A stretch of DNA of 64,000 nt from Chloroflexota bacterium (GCA_013112685.1 JABFGC010000002.1:940902-1004901), one strand, 5' to 3'; counted from the stretch's first letter, positions 21,766-30,952 are shown. Notes: generated by a model from the sequence alone, not told the origin. Translations and numbers: made by a program.

Positions 21766-21843
21766 GGTTTTTTGGGTAGGGCGAGTGAGTTAACTCAAAG
21801 AAAAGACATGACTTCCGTCCATGACGGGGAAAACGACGCTGAC

Positions 21844-21886
21844 TATAATAAGGTTGACCATAACATTTATTATCAGGCAAACCTTA
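21844..21886 (+). promoter_or_regulatory. Probable metal-regulator box and -10 of the feo operon
   Basis: A TATAAT box (21844-21849) merges with TAAGGTTG, and an inverted CAAACCTTA lies at 21878-21886, touching the start codon of the DtxR-type gene. Such inverted half-sites fit a DtxR/MntR-type operator that would make the operon autoregulated. The -35 box is weak. Confidence 0.45.
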
Positions 21887-22555
21887 TGATTCCCGGACAT
21901 CTCAGTGAAAGCACGGAAATGTACCTCAAAGCGATGGTGGAATTGAGCGGACGCGATCCGGTAATGGTTTCGCGCCTCGCGGAGCGCTTGAGCGTGACGC
22001 CCGTTTCTGCAAACGAGATGGGTCCGACGCTTGGGGGAGCAGGGCTTGGTCACGCATACGCCGTACAAGGGAGTTTCGCTGACGAAGAAGGGACGCGAAG
22101 CGGCGGTGAACGTCCTGCGCCGACAAAGGCTGTGGGAAGTCTTCCTGCACGACCATTTGAAGATCGAATGGGCGCTGATTTATGAATTTGCCTGCGCGCT
22201 CGAACACGCCACCGCGCCCGAAGTGACCGAGGCGCTGGCTGTCTTTCTAGGCGAGCCGACCGTTTGTCCGCGCGGGAATCCCATCCCATCCGCGGACGGC
22301 TCGTTCAAGCCGGTGGACGGCTTCCCGTTGAGCGAGTTGGAGGTCGGCGGGCGGGCGCGCGTGATGGCGGTCAACGCCACGGCAACGGATGTCCTGCGAT
22401 ACTTGCAGGAACGCGCGATCCTTCCGGGAAGTGAGGTCAAAGTGCTTGAAGCCGCCCCGCTTCAAGGTCCGCTGACCCTGCTGGTGGGGAATGGGGAAAC
22501 GGCATTGGGGCTTTCGATGGCTGAGTTTGTGCTTGTAAAACGAATCAAACCCTGA
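21886..22555 (+). CDS. DtxR/MntR-family metal-dependent regulator, frameshifted
   Basis: Represses metal-uptake genes when loaded with Fe2+ or Mn2+. The winged helix is MIPGHLSESTEMYLKAMVEL...MVSRLAERLSVTPVSANEM, then after one extra base near 22021 the frame continues RRLGEQGLVTHTPYKGVSLT. The dimerisation domain has LRRQRLWEVFLHDHLKIEW and PRGNPIPSADG, and a C-terminal SH3/FeoA-like domain ends the 222-residue product. It is followed 11 bases later by feoA, so it is very likely the regulator of this iron operon. Confidence 0.88.
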
Positions 22556-22566
22556 GGAGTGATTTC

Positions 22567-22806
22567 ATGACTGAATCCATCCTGCTTCATTTACTCCGAC
22601 CCGGTCAACGGGGAATCATTGCAAGGATCAACAGTTCGGGCGCGCTGCGCCGCCGCTTCGTCGAAATGGGCATCGTCAAAGGGGAGACGATCCTGCTCGA
22701 ACGTCACGCGCCGCTGGGCGACCCGATGGCGTATTTCATCAAGGGCTATCACCTGGCTTTGCGGAAAGAGGAAGCCGCGCAGATCGAAGTGGTCTTGAAC
22801 GGGTAA
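22567..22806 (+). CDS. feoA: FeoA ferrous iron transport accessory protein
   Basis: A 79-residue SH3-like cytoplasmic protein that assists FeoB. Seen: LLRPGQRGIIARINSSGALR, RRFVEMGIVKGETI and the final YHLALRKEEAAQIEVV, the usual FeoA pattern. GAGG stands upstream of ATG 22567. The feoB start follows 3 bases after its stop. Confidence 0.92.
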   Translation: MTESILLHLLRPGQRGIIARINSSGALRRRFVEMGIVKGETILLERHAPLGDPMAYFIKGYHLALRKEEAAQIEVVLNG

Positions 22807-22809
22807 GCC

Positions 22810-25007
22810 ATGGCTGATCTGACGATTGCGCTGGCTGGGAATCCGAACGCGGGCAAGACGACCATTTTCAATGTATTGACCGGCTTGCGCCAGCACACAG
22901 GCAACTGGCCCGGGAAAACGGTGGAGAAGAAAAACGGCGAGGTGGAATTCGACGGCTTGAAAATCAATCTTGTGGACCTGCCCGGGACGTACAGCCTGAC
23001 GGCGTATTCGCCCGAAGAGATTATCGCGCGCGACTTCATCATCGAGGAGAAACCCGATGCCGTCATCAACGTGGTGGACGCGACCAACCTCGAACGCAAC
23101 CTGTATCTCACAGTTCAGATTTTGGAACTGGATGTCCCGGTGGTGATGGCGCTCAACATGGCGGATGAACTTCACGAGGACGGCGCGAAGATTGACCTGG
23201 CGCATCTCTCTGGACTTTTGGGCGGGCTGCCCATCGTCCCAACGACGGCAAACCGGGGCAGGGGAATCCGAGAATTGATTGCCGCGGTCGTGCGTGCGGC
23301 TCGAAAACAGGCAACATGACCGCCGCTTCAAGAACACTCTTTCAACTCGATTACGGCGGAAAACTGGAGCGCGAAATTGACCGCGTCATCGAGGCGTTCC
23401 ACGAACATCAACTGGATGCAGGGCGTTATCCAGCCCGTTGGCTCGCGATCAAACTTCTGGAAGCGGATGCCGACATCCTCGAACACGTCCGCGCCATGCC
23501 CAACGGTGAGAGGGTGATCGAGATCGCGCGGCAAAAGCTTCGGAGAAATTAAAAGTCCCGGCTGGGCGACGACGTGGATATGCTCATCGCCGACCGCCGC
23601 TACGGTTTCATCAACGGCGTGGTGCGGCAGGCACTGCATCGCCCGCGCATGGACAGGGTCACACTCACCGACCGCATTGACGACATTGTCACGCACAAAT
23701 GGCTAGGCTTGCCCATCTTCTTTGCGATGATGTACGTCATGTTCCGATTGGTGATTGACGTCTCGGCTCCGTTTTTGGATTGGACCGACGCGGTCATCAC
23801 CGGACCGGTTGCGCGCTGGTTCGCTTCTCTGCTGGACCTGTTGGCGGCTCCCGCTTGGATTCATTCTCTCGTCGTGGAGGCAGTTATCGGCGGAGTCGGA
23901 GGCGTGTTGGTCTTCATCCCCGGACTGCTGATCCTGTACTTCTTCCTTGCCTTGTTGGAGGATTCGGGCTATATGTCCCGCGCCGCGTTCGTGATGGATC
24001 GCTTCATGCGCGTGGTGGGTTTGCACGGCAAATCGTTCATCCCGATGATTCTCGGCTTTGGTCGCGCCGTCCCGGCGGTGTACGCCACACGGACGATCCC
24101 CAGCCGCCGCGACCGCGTGCTGACGGCGCTTCTCATTCCGCTCATGTCCTGTTCGGCGCGATTGCCGGTGTATGTGGTCTTTGGGTTGGCGTTCTTCGGC
24201 TCGCACGCAGGGACGGTCATTTGGGCGATGTACGCGCTTGGCATTCTGGTCGCCATGCTGGCTGGGATGGTCTTCACGCGCACCATCCTCAAGCCGGATG
24301 TTACATCCGCCTTTGTGCTTGAACTTCCACCGTATCGCGCACCGGCATTCAAGAGCGTGCTGATTCACATGTGGGAAAACACGCGCGAATTCGTGCGCAA
24401 GGCGGGGACGACGATTCTCTACGCTTCGCTTGTGATGTGGGTTTTGCTCAACCTGCCCCGGGGCGTAACCGAGCAGCGCGATTCGTATTTCGGCAAAGTC
24501 AGCGGATGGATCGCTCCCGTATTTGCGCCGCTGGGGTTCGGCGAATGGCAGACGAGCGGCGCGCTGGTAAGCGGGTTCATGGCGAAGGAGATTGTCGTCA
24601 GTACCATGAGCCAGATCTACATTGGCGCGGAGGAGGTTGGCTTCGCCGAACAGGAAACCACGTTTGCCGGTGATTTGAACGAGATCGGGGTCGGCTTTGT
24701 GAATGCTGCTCTTGATTCGGGGAAAATCCTGCTGAGCATCCTTCCGGGCGTGGACCTGGTGGACGAGGAAGCCGCCTCCCAGGATACCGTCTTGAGCCGG
24801 ATACTGCGCGAACACTTTACGCCGCTGAGCGCGGTTGCCATGTTGATCTTCGTGCTGTTGTACGTCCCTTGTGTGGCTACGCTGGGCGCGATCAAGCATG
24901 AGTTCGGCGCATCCTGGGCGGTGACATCCGCCGTGTATCAAACCGTGGTGGCGTGGCTTGCGGCGTTTCTGGTCTATCAGGGCGGCTTGCTCCTGGGGCT
25001 GGGATAG
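22810..25007 (+). CDS. feoB: FeoB ferrous iron transporter, interrupted into three frames
   Basis: Imports Fe2+ across the inner membrane. The G domain has G1 LAGNPNAGKTTIFNVLTG, G3 VDLPGTYSLTAYSPEE and G4 ALNMADE. That frame stops at 23319, overlapping by ATGA a second frame (23316-23552; LFQLDYGGKLEREIDRV, the helical linker). An in-frame TAA at 23550 then separates the membrane part from 23574, which has GVGGVLVFIPGLLILYFFLA, YMSRAAFVMDRFM and FIPMILGFGRAVPA. The Gate motif here reads GFGRAVPA where GFGCNVPA is usual. Joined length is about 730 residues. The breaks may be errors or a true split. Confidence 0.88.
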
Positions 25008-25244
25008 ATGCTGGCGCAATTGCTCTCCCTGCTGGAAAGCCAGTCGGACGGTTTGAGCCTGTTCGAGGTCAGCCGCCGAATGAAGGTACAGCCGTCTGCG
25101 CTTCAACCGATGCTCGATTTGCTGGTGAGGAAGGGCAGGCTGGTGGAGATTGGTCCCGATGGAAAGTGCTGTACCACCTGCGCCTCGGTCTCGGATTGTA
25201 ACCTGCTTGCCGCGCGTGGAAAACGCTATGTGACGGCGCGCTGA
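25008..25244 (+). CDS. FeoC-like winged-helix protein with cysteine cluster
   Basis: A 78-residue protein starting directly after feoB. The N-terminus (LLSLLESQSDGLSLFEVSRR) is a small winged helix; the tail has CCTTCASVSDC, four cysteines that fit an Fe-S or metal site as in FeoC. FeoC-type proteins protect or regulate FeoB. Assignment rests on position, length and cysteine pattern. Confidence 0.75.
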   Translation: MLAQLLSLLESQSDGLSLFEVSRRMKVQPSALQPMLDLLVRKGRLVEIGPDGKCCTTCASVSDCNLLAARGKRYVTAR

Positions 25245-25252
25245 ATTCGCGC

Positions 25253-25281
25253 TTGCCTTTCTTCCATTTCTTGTCTATACT
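25253..25281 (+). promoter_or_regulatory. Sigma70-type promoter of the CBS-domain gene
   Basis: TTGCCT (25253-25258), a 17-base spacer and TATACT (25276-25281), 28 bases before the ATG at 25310. Confidence 0.65.
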
Positions 25282-25309
25282 GTGGGAAATCAACTCTAGG
25301 AGACATCCC

Positions 25310-25747
25310 ATGCCCACAGTGCGCGATATGATTCGAAAGAAAGGCGGCGAGATCTTCTCTGTCGTCCCCGATGCTACCGTGTACGAAGCGCTCTCTGTCA
25401 TGGCAAAGAACAATACCGGCGCGTTGATGGTGCTCAGCGGAAACAAGGTGGAGGGTATTTTATCTGAGCGGGATTGTGTTCGGAAGGTGGACCTTGCCGG
25501 GAGGAGTTCCAAAACCACCCGAGTCAGCGAAATCATGACCACCAAAGTGATCTTTGTGGAAGCGAGCCAGCCCCTCGAGGAGTGCATGGCGTTGATGATT
25601 GACAAGAATATCCGTCACCTGCCGGTGTACGACGGCGGGCAGCTGCTCGGTCTGATCTCGGTGCGCGATGTCCTGAAGGAAGTGGTGGACGTGCAGAAGT
25701 TCATGATCTCGCAGTTGGAACATTACATCACGGGCGGCGGGAGATAA
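25310..25747 (+). CDS. Tandem CBS-domain protein
   Basis: A 145-residue protein made of two CBS motifs: TVYEALSVMAKNNTGALMVL...GILSERDCVRKV and PLEECMALMIDKNIRHLPVY...GLISVRDVLKEVV. Such stand-alone pairs bind adenosine nucleotides and act as energy sensors. Start ATG 25310 has AGGAGA upstream. It is monocistronic, with its own promoter and terminator. Confidence 0.88.
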   Translation: MPTVRDMIRKKGGEIFSVVPDATVYEALSVMAKNNTGALMVLSGNKVEGILSERDCVRKVDLAGRSSKTTRVSEIMTTKVIFVEASQPLEECMALMIDKNIRHLPVYDGGQLLGLISVRDVLKEVVDVQKFMISQLEHYITGGGR

Positions 25748-25766
25748 CCGGTTTGTTCCTGAAACA

Positions 25767-25800
25767 AGAAAGCCGCTCATCACAGGATGGGCGGCTTTCT
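25767..25800 (+). terminator. Terminator of the CBS-domain gene
   Basis: AGAAAGCCGC and GCGGCTTTCT pair perfectly around a 14-base loop and are followed by TCTCTTTT. Confidence 0.8.
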
Positions 25801-25869
25801 TCTCTTTTAGTTATTTTGGGTCTACCGTTTATGTGTTTAGGCTTTTTCCCGCCAGAAACGGGAGAGCCG

Positions 25870-26430
25870 TTAATTTTCATCATCTTCTTCATCACCTTCA
25901 TCATCTTCCCATTCTTCTTCATCGTAAAAGTCATCATCTTCATCCAGGTCTTCGGGGGTGATGATCTCCAGGTCAACCCGCCCTGCTTCAAAGGCGGAAT
26001 CTATCGCGTCCATCGCTTCATCCACCGCCTCCATCTCCCTGAGAAAATGAATGAGATAAGCGTTCAGCGTTGGGTCGAAGGATTTGGCGGATTGCAGGAT
26101 TTTTTCGAAGCCATGAACGACCTTGTTTTCCATCGCTTCGTTTTCTTCCGCCAGGTTGGATAGTCCTTCAGCGGCAAGTCCGCGTCCTTTTGCGGATGCG
26201 CTTGTGTTTTCGAGAATCATCCACAATGCGGGCTCGACCTCCCTGCCCATATCTGCCCAAATGTGCGGTAAATGATCGGAAAGCCAGTCGTTTTCCATGT
26301 CGGCAAGCTGCGCCAGGGCGGGCGCGGAATCCCATGCCTGTAAATTCCCAAGGGCGTGAATGGCATGCCAGGGCGCCCAACTCGCCGGTTCGGAGGGCCA
26401 ACCGTGAAGCAGTCCGGGGTCGAGCGCCAT
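25870..26430 (-). CDS. HEAT-like protein with acidic tail, probably C-terminal part of the next gene
   Basis: 186 residues with helical, HEAT-like sequence (WHAIHALGNLQAWDSAPALA, DHLPHIWADMGREVEPALWM) and a tail of about 30 residues rich in D and E. Reading upstream of the first ATG in this frame gives DWKKFIPALTRMALDPG with no stop, which would join the preceding gene if one base were restored near 26470. I therefore suspect one protein of about 390 residues. Function not recognised. Confidence 0.6.
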   Translation of the reverse strand: MALDPGLLHGWPSEPASWAPWHAIHALGNLQAWDSAPALAQLADMENDWLSDHLPHIWADMGREVEPALWMILENTSASAKGRGLAAEGLSNLAEENEAMENKVVHGFEKILQSAKSFDPTLNAYLIHFLREMEAVDEAMDAIDSAFEAGRVDLEIITPEDLDEDDDFYDEEEWEDDEGDEEDDEN

Positions 26431-26435
26431 GCGCG

Positions 26436-27059
26436 TCAGCGCGGGGATGAATTTTTTCCAATCCGGTATTCGCCCTCGTTTTCAAATTGATGCGATCTAT
26501 CCAGGTCGCCGCTCCATTCGAGCAGTTCATTGATCGGCGCGGGGTAGGAGGCAGGCGCGGGCGCGGTGAAGTCCACAGGGCGGGACGGGGCGGCGGGAGG
26601 AGTGATATCCTCCCAGTCGCGCCAGCCGATGAGAAGAAGCCTGCCCGCCTCGTTGTCTTCGTTTTCCTTCAATTGCTCGAAATATTGCTCGTACAATTCT
26701 TCCACCTCGGCAGCAGTATGAAATTTCAGACTGGCGCCGAAGCGGGCGTATCGCTGGCGGTAGTCGCGGTAGCTCCGGGCATCGTCTGCGATGAGCGACG
26801 GAAATTCCATCCCCGCATCCAAATTTTTGAGCGCCCGCTCGACTTCCTCCCTGCCGTATTTTTTGAAAAGCGCCTGCGCACGGGGGCTGCCCGGGTCAAT
26901 TCTCGCGACCATCATTACCAGAAGTTCCGATGCGATTTCCTGGCGGAGGCGGATAATTGCCAGCCGCTCCTCCGGCGATGGATAGCCCGTGCGGTGTTTG
27001 AGCCACTCGATCTGTGCGGCAGAGGCGGGTTTGATTGAATTTCGTCTGCGTTTACTCAT
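26436..27059 (-). CDS. Uncharacterised protein, probable N-terminal part of the HEAT-like protein
   Basis: 207 residues, mostly helical and charged (MSKRRRNSIKPASAAQIEWL, EELYEQYFEQLKENEDNEAG) with a proline/alanine-rich linker. The last residues after GEYRI look out of frame compared with the natural continuation in the following gene. Leftward cluster with the 124-residue gene upstream (28 bases away). No family recognised. Confidence 0.6.
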   Translation of the reverse strand: MSKRRRNSIKPASAAQIEWLKHRTGYPSPEERLAIIRLRQEIASELLVMMVARIDPGSPRAQALFKKYGREEVERALKNLDAGMEFPSLIADDARSYRDYRQRYARFGASLKFHTAAEVEELYEQYFEQLKENEDNEAGRLLLIGWRDWEDITPPAAPSRPVDFTAPAPASYPAPINELLEWSGDLDRSHQFENEGEYRIGKNSSPR

Positions 27060-27086
27060 TGGATATTCTCAGTTTGCCGGTTTATT

Positions 27087-27461
27087 TTAGAACGGCAAAT
27101 CGTCGTCCTTGTTTTCGGTGAGGTCGAAATCTTCGTCGTCGAATTCATCGTCCACCCACGAATTTTCATCCACCCAGTCAATGACCGTCCCGCCGCTTTC
27201 GGGATAATACGGGCTGACGAGATAATTCATGCCGTGCTCCCACGTCACGCGAAAATCCCTGACGATGAAGGTCTTGTCCGCGTGCAGGTCGTACATCTCA
27301 TCCGTCAATTTCGGGACGGGAAAGAACGGATAGAGCTGCTCCAACACGATTTCCTTGTCCTCGTCGGGAATGATGAATTCCTCCACGCTTGAGCCGTTTG
27401 GAAAGTACATTGGACGGGTGGGGTAGGGGAGTCGTTCTTCGATGGATTTTTCGTTATTCAT
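27087..27461 (-). CDS. Uncharacterised acidic 124-residue protein
   Basis: Contains a tryptophan- and tyrosine-rich middle (FRVTWEHGMNYLVSPYYPES) and ends with a strongly acidic stretch. No signal peptide or membrane segment. It has the same acidic C-terminal style as the gene ending at 25870, with which it may be co-transcribed. Confidence 0.6.
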   Translation of the reverse strand: MNNEKSIEERLPYPTRPMYFPNGSSVEEFIIPDEDKEIVLEQLYPFFPVPKLTDEMYDLHADKTFIVRDFRVTWEHGMNYLVSPYYPESGGTVIDWVDENSWVDDEFDDEDFDLTENKDDDLPF

Positions 27462-27493
27462 GACGTTTCTCCTTATGAAGCGGCGCTCGGAGT

Positions 27494-28441
27494 CTAAACC
27501 TGCCAGGGCAGTTTTTCAAGGTCCACGTTGCCGCCGCTGATGATAACGCCGATTTTCAGTCCGCTCAAATCAATTTTCATTTCCCACAGGATTCCAACCG
27601 CCACCGCCGCCGACGGCTCGATGATGATCTTTGCCCGTTCCCAAACGAATTTCATTGCCGCGATGATGCCCGCCTCGCTCACCGTGACGATCTGCTCCAC
27701 GTTTTTCTGGATGATCGGAAACGTCAATTCGCCTAGCGATGTGAGCAGGCCGTCCGCAATCGTTTTCGGATTGACCGATGGGATGATCTTTCCCGCCTGC
27801 ATCGAACGAAAGGCATCGTCCGCCATCTCCGGTTCCGCCGCAATGACTCGAATCTCCTTTTTGATTCCTTTCGCTGCAATGGATGTGCCGCTCAACAAGC
27901 CACCGCCGCCGACCGGCGCGACGACCACGTCCAGATCGGGGACATCCTCCAACAGTTCCAGCGCCGCCGTGCCTTGTCCCGCGATGACGCGCTCGTTGTT
28001 ATACGGATGGACAACGGTCGCGCCCGTATCGAGCCTGATTCGCTCCATTGTGCTTTCCCGCGCTTCGAGCGTCGGCTCGCAAAATGTGATTTGTCCGCCG
28101 TAGCCCGCGACGGCGTTTTTCTTCACCTGCGGCGCGTTGTCTGGCATCACAATATACGCAGGGATTCCACGCAGTCTCGCCGCCAACGCCAATGCCTGTG
28201 CGTGATTCCCCGATGAATGAGTGACAACCCCGCGCCTGGCTTCTTCGTCCGTCAAAGAAAAGACCGCATTGCACGCGCCGCGGAACTTGAACGCACCCAC
28301 TTTTTGCATGTTTTCACATTTGAGAAACACCTGCGCGCCGACCTGCCGGTTTAGACTCTCGTTCGTCAGCACAGGCGTACGGTGCGCGTATGGCTTGATG
28401 CGCTCCGCGGCTTGCTGGATGTCGGTAAGCGTGACGGTCAT
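27494..28441 (-). CDS. Threonine/serine dehydratase, PLP fold type II
   Basis: Deaminates threonine to 2-oxobutyrate or serine to pyruvate. PLP lysine is in GAFKFRGACNAV (about residue 52); SSGNHAQALALAA and the glycine loop APVGGGGLLSG bind the cofactor phosphate. The 315-residue chain lacks the C-terminal ACT regulatory domains of biosynthetic IlvA, so it resembles catabolic TdcB or serine racemase. Preferred substrate is not decided by sequence. Confidence 0.9.
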   Translation of the reverse strand: MTVTLTDIQQAAERIKPYAHRTPVLTNESLNRQVGAQVFLKCENMQKVGAFKFRGACNAVFSLTDEEARRGVVTHSSGNHAQALALAARLRGIPAYIVMPDNAPQVKKNAVAGYGGQITFCEPTLEARESTMERIRLDTGATVVHPYNNERVIAGQGTAALELLEDVPDLDVVVAPVGGGGLLSGTSIAAKGIKKEIRVIAAEPEMADDAFRSMQAGKIIPSVNPKTIADGLLTSLGELTFPIIQKNVEQIVTVSEAGIIAAMKFVWERAKIIIEPSAAVAVGILWEMKIDLSGLKIGVIISGGNVDLEKLPWQV

Positions 28442-28484
28442 GGTTAATCCCTTTGCATATTGAGATCAGGCTGTTTCCTGTTTT

Positions 28485-28526
28485 CTATCGTCTGTTGTTT
28501 ATCGTCCATCGTCTGTCGTCCATTGT
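28485..28526. repeat. Heptanucleotide tandem repeat, CCATCGT family
   Basis: Six consecutive 7-mers: CTATCGT, CTGTTGT, TTATCGT, CCATCGT, CTGTCGT, CCATTGT, between two minus-strand genes. The same 7-mer recurs four times perfectly inside moeA at 41231-41258. Confidence 0.7.
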
Positions 28527-28529
28527 CAG

Positions 28530-29444
28530 TTAATACCCTCTCTCAAAATCAACCTGGTATTTCAACGGCTTTCCTTCGATGTACAACCGGTAATTCTCGA
28601 TAAAAACCCTCACAATATCTTCTGGAAAACTCGGCGCGGATGTGTGGAAGGTCATCAGCAGGTTTTTCGTCGTCCAAAAGGGATGCTCCTTTGGCAAAGG
28701 CTCTTCTTCAAAAACATCCAATACCGCTCCGGCAATCTTGCTATTTTCCAAAGCGTCGATCAGCGCGGTTTCATCCACTGCGGCGCCGCGCCCAACGTTG
28801 ATGAACAAAGCGCCCGGCGGCGACGCGGCGAGCAACTCTGCATTTACAATCCTGCGTGTCTCTCTTGTATTGGGCAAGATGGCAACGAGATAATCAAGCC
28901 CGTTTGCAAAACTCGCCAAGTCGTTGCCATGATAGTACCTGTCCACCTGCGTGCTTGTTTCACTTTCTCGTGTATACCCTCGCACGTCCATGCCGAAGAA
29001 CTTCGCCGCCCGCGCCACCTCCGCGCCGATGGAGCCGACGCCGAGCAAGCCAATCGCCTTGCCGCGCAATGTGCCGGTGATGGTTTTATCCCACTCCTTG
29101 TTCTTCTGTGCCTGCGCGCGTTGGAAAATTTTCCGTTCGTGAGCCAGCAGGTACCCCATCACATATTCCGACATGAGATACCCGAACACGCCGCGCGCAT
29201 TTGTCAAAATATAATCACGCCGCAGCGCGGGGTCGAGCAGCGGTTCGACCCCCGCCCATGTGGCTTGCACCCATTTCAAGTTGGGGAGTTTATCCAACAC
29301 GGCGCTGATTAACGATGGCGCGCCGAGGACGATTTCACACTCCGCTGTCGGTTCTGAAGCGATTTTCAAATCGGGCAATCCCGCCGTCTCGATGATGGCG
29401 CGATACTCTTGATGATCTCTCGTAAGGATAAAAAGAGTTGGCAT
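28530..29444 (-). CDS. D-isomer-specific 2-hydroxyacid dehydrogenase
   Basis: NAD(P)-dependent oxidoreductase of 304 residues, of the GhrA/YcdW-like group. Nucleotide motif GKAIGLLGVGSIGAEVARAA, then catalytic arginine in LFINVGRGAAVDETALIDAL, glutamate in LDVFEEEPLPKEHPFW and histidine in LLMTFHTSAPSF. Start ATG 29444 is chosen because the longer frame from 29483 would overlap the divergent gene starting at 29482. Substrate may be glyoxylate, hydroxypyruvate or another 2-oxoacid. Confidence 0.85.
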   Translation of the reverse strand: MPTLFILTRDHQEYRAIIETAGLPDLKIASEPTAECEIVLGAPSLISAVLDKLPNLKWVQATWAGVEPLLDPALRRDYILTNARGVFGYLMSEYVMGYLLAHERKIFQRAQAQKNKEWDKTITGTLRGKAIGLLGVGSIGAEVARAAKFFGMDVRGYTRESETSTQVDRYYHGNDLASFANGLDYLVAILPNTRETRRIVNAELLAASPPGALFINVGRGAAVDETALIDALENSKIAGAVLDVFEEEPLPKEHPFWTTKNLLMTFHTSAPSFPEDIVRVFIENYRLYIEGKPLKYQVDFERGY

Positions 29445-29481
29445 CGCTCCAATTGTACCTGTTTCATATATAATTGCGGAC

Positions 29482-30417
29482 ATGACCGCGCAATCCCTTC
29501 AACTCTTTATGTCCCGCATCATTGACTATGCGGGGATGTACCCGCCTGCAAACTTATCGCTGGAAGATGCCTTTCGGAATTTTGTGGGTTATCAGACTTC
29601 GCCCGACTCGTGGATGCTCTCGCGTTTCGTCGTTCCCGCCAAACGACTCACGCATCTTTCCGACCTCATGGCTGGTTCGCCGGACGGGTTGACCTTTACA
29701 ACCCTTGGGCGCGGCGGCGCGAACGCGGACGAATTCCTTGACAACCTCAGGCTCGATATTTCAGATATTCTTGCCTTCCGCAAAGCTCATGGCGCTCAGG
29801 TCACAGCGGATATGTTCGAGGTTGCCCTGCCTGCGTCCGCGTTCGATGACCAGTATGCTCTCAACGACCTGGTAAAACAATCGGCAGAAATGCTCAATAT
29901 CAACGGCTTGACCGTCTTCTTTGAGGCGCCCTTCAACGCCGATTGGCAGGCGCATACGGACAAATTGTTTTACGCCCTGCGAAAAGTAAAGGATAAGCAT
30001 GTCGGCTTCAAACTCCGCACCGGCGGCGTGACGGCGGATGCCTTCCCGTCCACCGAGCAAGTCGCATGGGCGATTGCCGAAGCGCGCGACTCAGGCATCC
30101 CCATGAAATGCACGGCAGGACTGCACCATCCCATCCGCCACTTCAATGACAGCGTCCAAACCAAAATGCACGGCCTCCTCAACGTCTTTGGGGCAGGGCT
30201 GCTCGCGGCTGAAAACGGGCTGTCGCAGGAGCAAATCCAATCCATTTTGGAAGATGAAACCCCGAAGAATTTTGTCTTCGACGAAACCGGCTTTGCCTGG
30301 AAGGATTTGCGCGTAGCCAGTTCGGAGATTACGAATGCCCGCCAATTCGCCACCTCCTTTGGCAGTTGCAGTTTCGACGAACCGCGCGAAGACTTGCGGG
30401 GATTGGGTTTGCTGTAA
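29482..30417 (+). CDS. Conserved uncharacterised 311-residue protein, possible TIM-barrel
   Basis: Unrecognised enzyme-like protein. Strand-like segments regularly end in short motifs (VGFKLRTGGVTADAFPS, IPMKCTAGLHHPIRHF), as in TIM barrels with substrate-binding loops; the lysine and the paired histidines could be catalytic. Cytoplasmic. Divergent from the 2-hydroxyacid dehydrogenase gene with 37 bases between starts, so the two may share a regulatory region. Function not assigned. Confidence 0.7.
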   Translation: MTAQSLQLFMSRIIDYAGMYPPANLSLEDAFRNFVGYQTSPDSWMLSRFVVPAKRLTHLSDLMAGSPDGLTFTTLGRGGANADEFLDNLRLDISDILAFRKAHGAQVTADMFEVALPASAFDDQYALNDLVKQSAEMLNINGLTVFFEAPFNADWQAHTDKLFYALRKVKDKHVGFKLRTGGVTADAFPSTEQVAWAIAEARDSGIPMKCTAGLHHPIRHFNDSVQTKMHGLLNVFGAGLLAAENGLSQEQIQSILEDETPKNFVFDETGFAWKDLRVASSEITNARQFATSFGSCSFDEPREDLRGLGLL

Positions 30418-30493
30418 AAATCCCGTAAATATTTCACAGCTGAAACGGTGGAGTATCTCAAGTACCGTTGTATAATCGTTGTAGAGGCGCACT

Positions 30494-30730
30494 ATGTTAA
30501 TCTCTTACATTCAAAATGCCATGAAACAGGCAAAGTACGAAATCCTCGAAGATGGTCAATATTATGGCGAGATCGAGGGCTTTCAAGGAGTGTGGGCACA
30601 GGCAGAAGATCTTGAAACCTGCCGCGAGGAACTCCAAAGTGCACTGGAGGACTGGCTTGTTCTTGGCTTGCGGATGGGGCACAAACTTCCAGTAGTTGCA
30701 GGAATCCAACTCGTTCCAGAGGAAGCGTAA
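30494..30730 (+). CDS. hicB: HicB-family antitoxin
   Basis: A 78-residue protein with the HicB/UPF0150 partial RNase H fold: AKYEILEDGQYYGEIEGFQG, AQAEDLETCREELQSALEDW and a short C-terminus. A TATAAT box lies at 30471-30476. Followed 3 bases later by the HicA gene; expected to neutralise it and repress the operon. Confidence 0.85.
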   Translation: MLISYIQNAMKQAKYEILEDGQYYGEIEGFQGVWAQAEDLETCREELQSALEDWLVLGLRMGHKLPVVAGIQLVPEEA

Positions 30731-30733
30731 GCT

Positions 30734-30952
30734 GTGCCTCCATTCAAGCCCATTAAGCGACTTGACTTGATAAAAGCGTTGAAAAAAGCAGGCTTTGATG
30801 GTCCTTACACTGGGAGTAAGCATTTATTTCTAGTCAGAGGCGAGGTGCGGCTTATCCTTCCCAACCCACATCAAGGCGAAATCAGCAAAGATCTGTTGGC
30901 GCGCATATTACGTCAGGCAGGGCTTACGCGCGACGAGTGGGAAAAACTGTAA
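30734..30952 (+). CDS. hicA: HicA-family mRNA interferase toxin (YcfA)
   Basis: A 72-residue dsRBD-like protein. It has LIKALKKAGFDGPYTGSKHL with the catalytic histidine of the GSKH motif, LILPNPHQGEISKDLLARIL and RQAGLTRDEW, the standard HicA pattern. Starts with GTG 30734. Predicted to cleave mRNA when released from HicB. Confidence 0.85.
   Translation: MPPFKPIKRLDLIKALKKAGFDGPYTGSKHLFLVRGEVRLILPNPHQGEISKDLLARILRQAGLTRDEWEKL

Noticed and set aside
23703..25106. 467-codon minus-strand frame opposite feoB
   Set aside because: Antisense shadow of a clear membrane-transporter sequence.
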